From: Tetragonia tetragonoides
Taxonomy: Eukaryota > Streptophyta > Magnoliopsida > Caryophyllales > Aizoaceae
Assembly: GCA_038025085.1 (NCBI GenBank)
Contig: CM076154.1
Coordinates: 24,480,501 to 24,544,500 of the forward strand
DNA length: 64,000 nucleotides
Direction: 5' to 3'
Shown here: piece by piece, positions 62,224 to 64,000 of the stretch
Numbering within the stretch: the first letter of the stretch is position 1
Layout: each line of letters begins with the position of its first letter
Made by a program: the position numbers and the translations under genes
The notes under the pieces: model-generated
Databases searched by the model: none
Told to the model about the DNA's origin: nothing
What the model saw: the letters and a program-made list of their open reading frames with translations, nothing else

Positions 62224-64000
62224 ACCTCCCCTTCTTTAAAAGAATTTGCCCTCAAATTCGTATCCTCTAAGTAAGGGCTTAGATCACCGACATTGAAGGT
62301 TGAGCTCACGTTTCCATACTCACTAGGAAGATCAATCTTGTATGCATTGTCTCCAATCTTCTCTAGAACTTGAAAAGGACCATCTGCTCGAGGCATAAGC
62401 TTGTTCTTGCGTCTAGAAGGAAATCTTTCTTTGCGCAGGTGTAGCCAAACTAAGTCACCAGGTTCAAATAGAACTTGCTTTCTTCCCTTGTTAGCTCTAG
62501 CTTGGTACCTTGAGTTCATCTTCTCTACTCGCGCACGAACTTGCTCACAGGTCTTCTGGAAAGCTTGTTGTCTTGCCTTGGCATCTACATTGATAACATC
62601 ATCTCTAGGCAAAGACACGAAATCAATAGGCAAATAAGGATTAATGCCATACACAATCTCAAATGGAGAACGACCCGTTGTAAATCCAGGCGTTCTGTTA
62701 TATGCAAACTCCGCATGTGCTAGCTTAATATCCCAATCTTTTGTGCTTCTACTCACCAACCCTCTAAGCAAAGTACCAAGGGCCCTGTTTGTAACCTCGG
62801 TTTGCCCATCTGTTTGTGGGTGATGTGAAGTGCATAGAACTCTCACAATTGCATAGAACTCTCGATCATATGTAGAATAATTCAAACGAGCTCCATTCAA
62901 TTTCTCACTAAAATAGGCAATAGGACGTTTTTCTTGAATTAAAACAGCACCTATACCCACCCCACTAGCATCACATTCAACCTCAAACAATCTATCAAAA
63001 TCGGGTAATGCTAGAATAGGTGCTTGACACAACTTCTCTTTGACCTCAACAAAGGCCTTTTGCGCACTTTCACTCCAATTAAACTCTCCTTTTTTCATTA
63101 ATTCAGTAATAGGAGCAGTAATGGAACTAAAATTGCGTATAAACCTCCGATAAAATGATGCCAAGCCATGAAAACTACGTACCTCATGTATATTGGTTGG
63201 TGCTGGCCATGAAGCCATAGCTTCTACCTTGGACGGATCAACATGTACACCATCTTTGGATACAATGTAACCAAGGAATATAACCTTAGGAAGCATGAAA
63301 TCACACTTCTCTAACTTGCCAAAAAGCTGTTGTTCCTTTAGCTTCTCAAATACGCGCTGTAGATGTACTAGATGTTCCTCCTTGGTCTTGCTGAATATAA
63401 GAATATCATCAAGGTAAACCACAACAAATTTACCAAGGAATGCTCTCAATACCTCGTTCATCAACCTCATGAATGTGCTAGGAGCGTTGCACAAGCCAAA
63501 AGGCTTTACTAACCACTCATACAAACCATGTCGTGTCTTGAACGCGGTTTTCCATTCATCCCCCTCCTTGATTCTCACTTGATGGTATCCAGCTCTAAGA
63601 TCTATCTTGGAAAACAACTGGGAACCATGTAGCTCGTCTAACATATCATCTAATCTTGGCATAGGGAACCTATATTTGATTGTGATATTGTTGACAGCTC
63701 TACTATCAATGCACATACGCCATGTCCCATCTTTCTTAGGCACAAGTAACGCAGGAACAGCGCATGGACTTAGACTTTCTCTTACATAGCCTCTTTGCAC
63801 AAGCTCTTCAACTTGTCTTTGTAACTCTTTGGCTTCTTCGGGGTTACACCGATATGCTGGCCTATTTGGCAGTGGTGCTCCAGGAACTAGGTCAATTTGG
63901 TGTTCTATGCCACGCATAGGAGGTAAACCAGGGGGTAACTCCTCGGGGAATACTTCTTTGAACCTCTCTAACAATAGGCGTAACTCAGGATCATAATTGG
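62049..64000 (-). CDS. pol: Pol: reverse transcriptase fused by deletion to integrase C-terminus (partial)
   Basis: Polyprotein of a Ty3/gypsy element, open to the window edge; the true start is outside. Numbering from the TTG codon at 63974: residues 1-40 precede RT; RT spans about 40-280 with catalytic D125 (FSKIDLRAGYHQ) and the YLDD motif at 187-190; RNase H begins about 328 with D335 (FEVECDAS) and E372 (YDREFYAIV). At 378-381 the protein jumps to the end of the integrase core (HHPQTDGQTEVTNR, catalytic Glu at 393). The rest of RNase H, the integrase zinc finger and its two catalytic Asp are missing, so reverse transcription might be impaired and integration is not expected. The C-terminal integrase region has GPF at 532-534. 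Residues 585-641 are encoded inside the 3' LTR and end at TAG (62049-62051). Confidence 0.92.
   Translation of the reverse strand, partial: NYDPELRLLLERFKEVFPEELPPGLPPMRGIEHQIDLVPGAPLPNRPAYRCNPEEAKELQRQVEELVQRGYVRESLSPCAVPALLVPKKDGTWRMCIDSRAVNNITIKYRFPMPRLDDMLDELHGSQLFSKIDLRAGYHQVRIKEGDEWKTAFKTRHGLYEWLVKPFGLCNAPSTFMRLMNEVLRAFLGKFVVVYLDDILIFSKTKEEHLVHLQRVFEKLKEQQLFGKLEKCDFMLPKVIFLGYIVSKDGVHVDPSKVEAMASWPAPTNIHEVRSFHGLASFYRRFIRNFSSITAPITELMKKGEFNWSESAQKAFVEVKEKLCQAPILALPDFDRLFEVECDASGVGIGAVLIQEKRPIAYFSEKLNGARLNYSTYDREFYAIVRVLCTSHHPQTDGQTEVTNRALGTLLRGLVSRSTKDWDIKLAHAEFAYNRTPGFTTGRSPFEIVYGINPYLPIDFVSLPRDDVINVDAKARQQAFQKTCEQVRARVEKMNSRYQARANKGRKQVLFEPGDLVWLHLRKERFPSRRKNKLMPRADGPFQVLEKIGDNAYKIDLPSEYGNVSSTFNVGDLSPYLEDTNLRANSFKEGEVDAGASTLKDKQEDDESRTSKNPVLETLMLDLELLIAKSIMPREVKCEVTMLEWQEDD
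62225..62237 (-). other. Polypurine tract of the CRM-type element
   Basis: AAAGAAGGGGAGG on the minus strand, one base before the LTR. It is translated as part of the pol frame (KEGE). Confidence 0.87.
62831..62863 (-). other. Deletion junction with 14-bp direct repeat
   Basis: TGCATAGAACTCTC occurs at 62831-62844 and again at 62850-62863 on the plus strand, exactly where the RNase H coding sequence jumps to integrase. This fits template switching or repair using a short templated insertion. The reading frame is preserved. Confidence 0.75.

Larger units (their letters stand above)
61563..64000 (-). mobile_element. CRM-clade Ty3/gypsy retrotransposon, 3' part
   Basis: The minus-strand element enters from the right edge with pol, then a PPT, then its 3' LTR ending at 61563 against satellite. 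Clade assignment rests on the pol sequence (integrase tail LHLRKERFP...DGPF...NAYKIDLP...FNVGDLSPY without a classical chromodomain), TGATG...CATCA LTR ends, pol running into the LTR, and the satellite context. These fit my knowledge of centromeric chromoviruses; no database comparison was made. gag, protease and the 5' LTR would lie beyond 64000. Confidence 0.85.

Overview
The window is plant nuclear DNA dominated by one tandem satellite with a period of about 168 bp. It fills nearly all of the sequence that is not retrotransposon. No host protein-coding gene, tRNA or rRNA gene, or CRISPR array could be supported. A monomer near nucleosome length, long higher-order duplications and insertions of CRM-type Ty3/gypsy elements (centromeric retrotransposons) together suggest a flowering-plant centromere or pericentromere. 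The species cannot be named from the sequence.

Layout. I call F the strand on which the monomer reads ACGCGTAAATGCATTC, then CTTGTTTGTACTTGTAAAC, then TCTCACTCAAATGAATGC, then CACCCTAG. 1-7030 is F. 7031 to about 23990 is R, with an 872-bp solo LTR at 19213-20084. About 23991-51060 is F, with a complete 3.1-kb non-autonomous LTR element at 29623-32761. 51061 to about 55250 is R with a small F island at 53173-53520. 55250-55807 is degenerate satellite plus a Ty1/copia pol scrap. 55808-57075 is F, 57076 to about 60043 is R, 60044-60450 is scrambled, 60451-60741 is R and 60742-61562 is F. From 61563 to the right edge lies the 3' part of a CRM-type element on the minus strand.

The array is homogenised by block duplication: 1,896 bp twice (10.9-14.7 kb), 1,176 bp twice (15.5-17.9 kb), 3,578 bp twice (38.3-45.5 kb) and 2,715 bp twice (44.6-50.0 kb). 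A segment carrying an F-to-R switch occurs twice about 44 kb apart (near 7031 and 51061). A recurring hairpin-forming cassette (14 copies) sits inside the F blocks. The right 10 kb is more scrambled than the rest, as expected near an array edge.

The mobile elements are related. The 3.1-kb element has 829/821-bp LTRs, an initiator-Met PBS, a PPT and an ATATA target duplication, and encodes only a frameshifted Gag. Its LTR matches the LTR of the right-hand CRM-type element from the promoter region onward but not in the upstream U3, so the two are recombinant relatives. The right-hand element keeps reverse transcriptase but has an in-frame deletion that fuses the start of RNase H to the end of integrase. 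In both elements the reading frame runs past the PPT into the 3' LTR.
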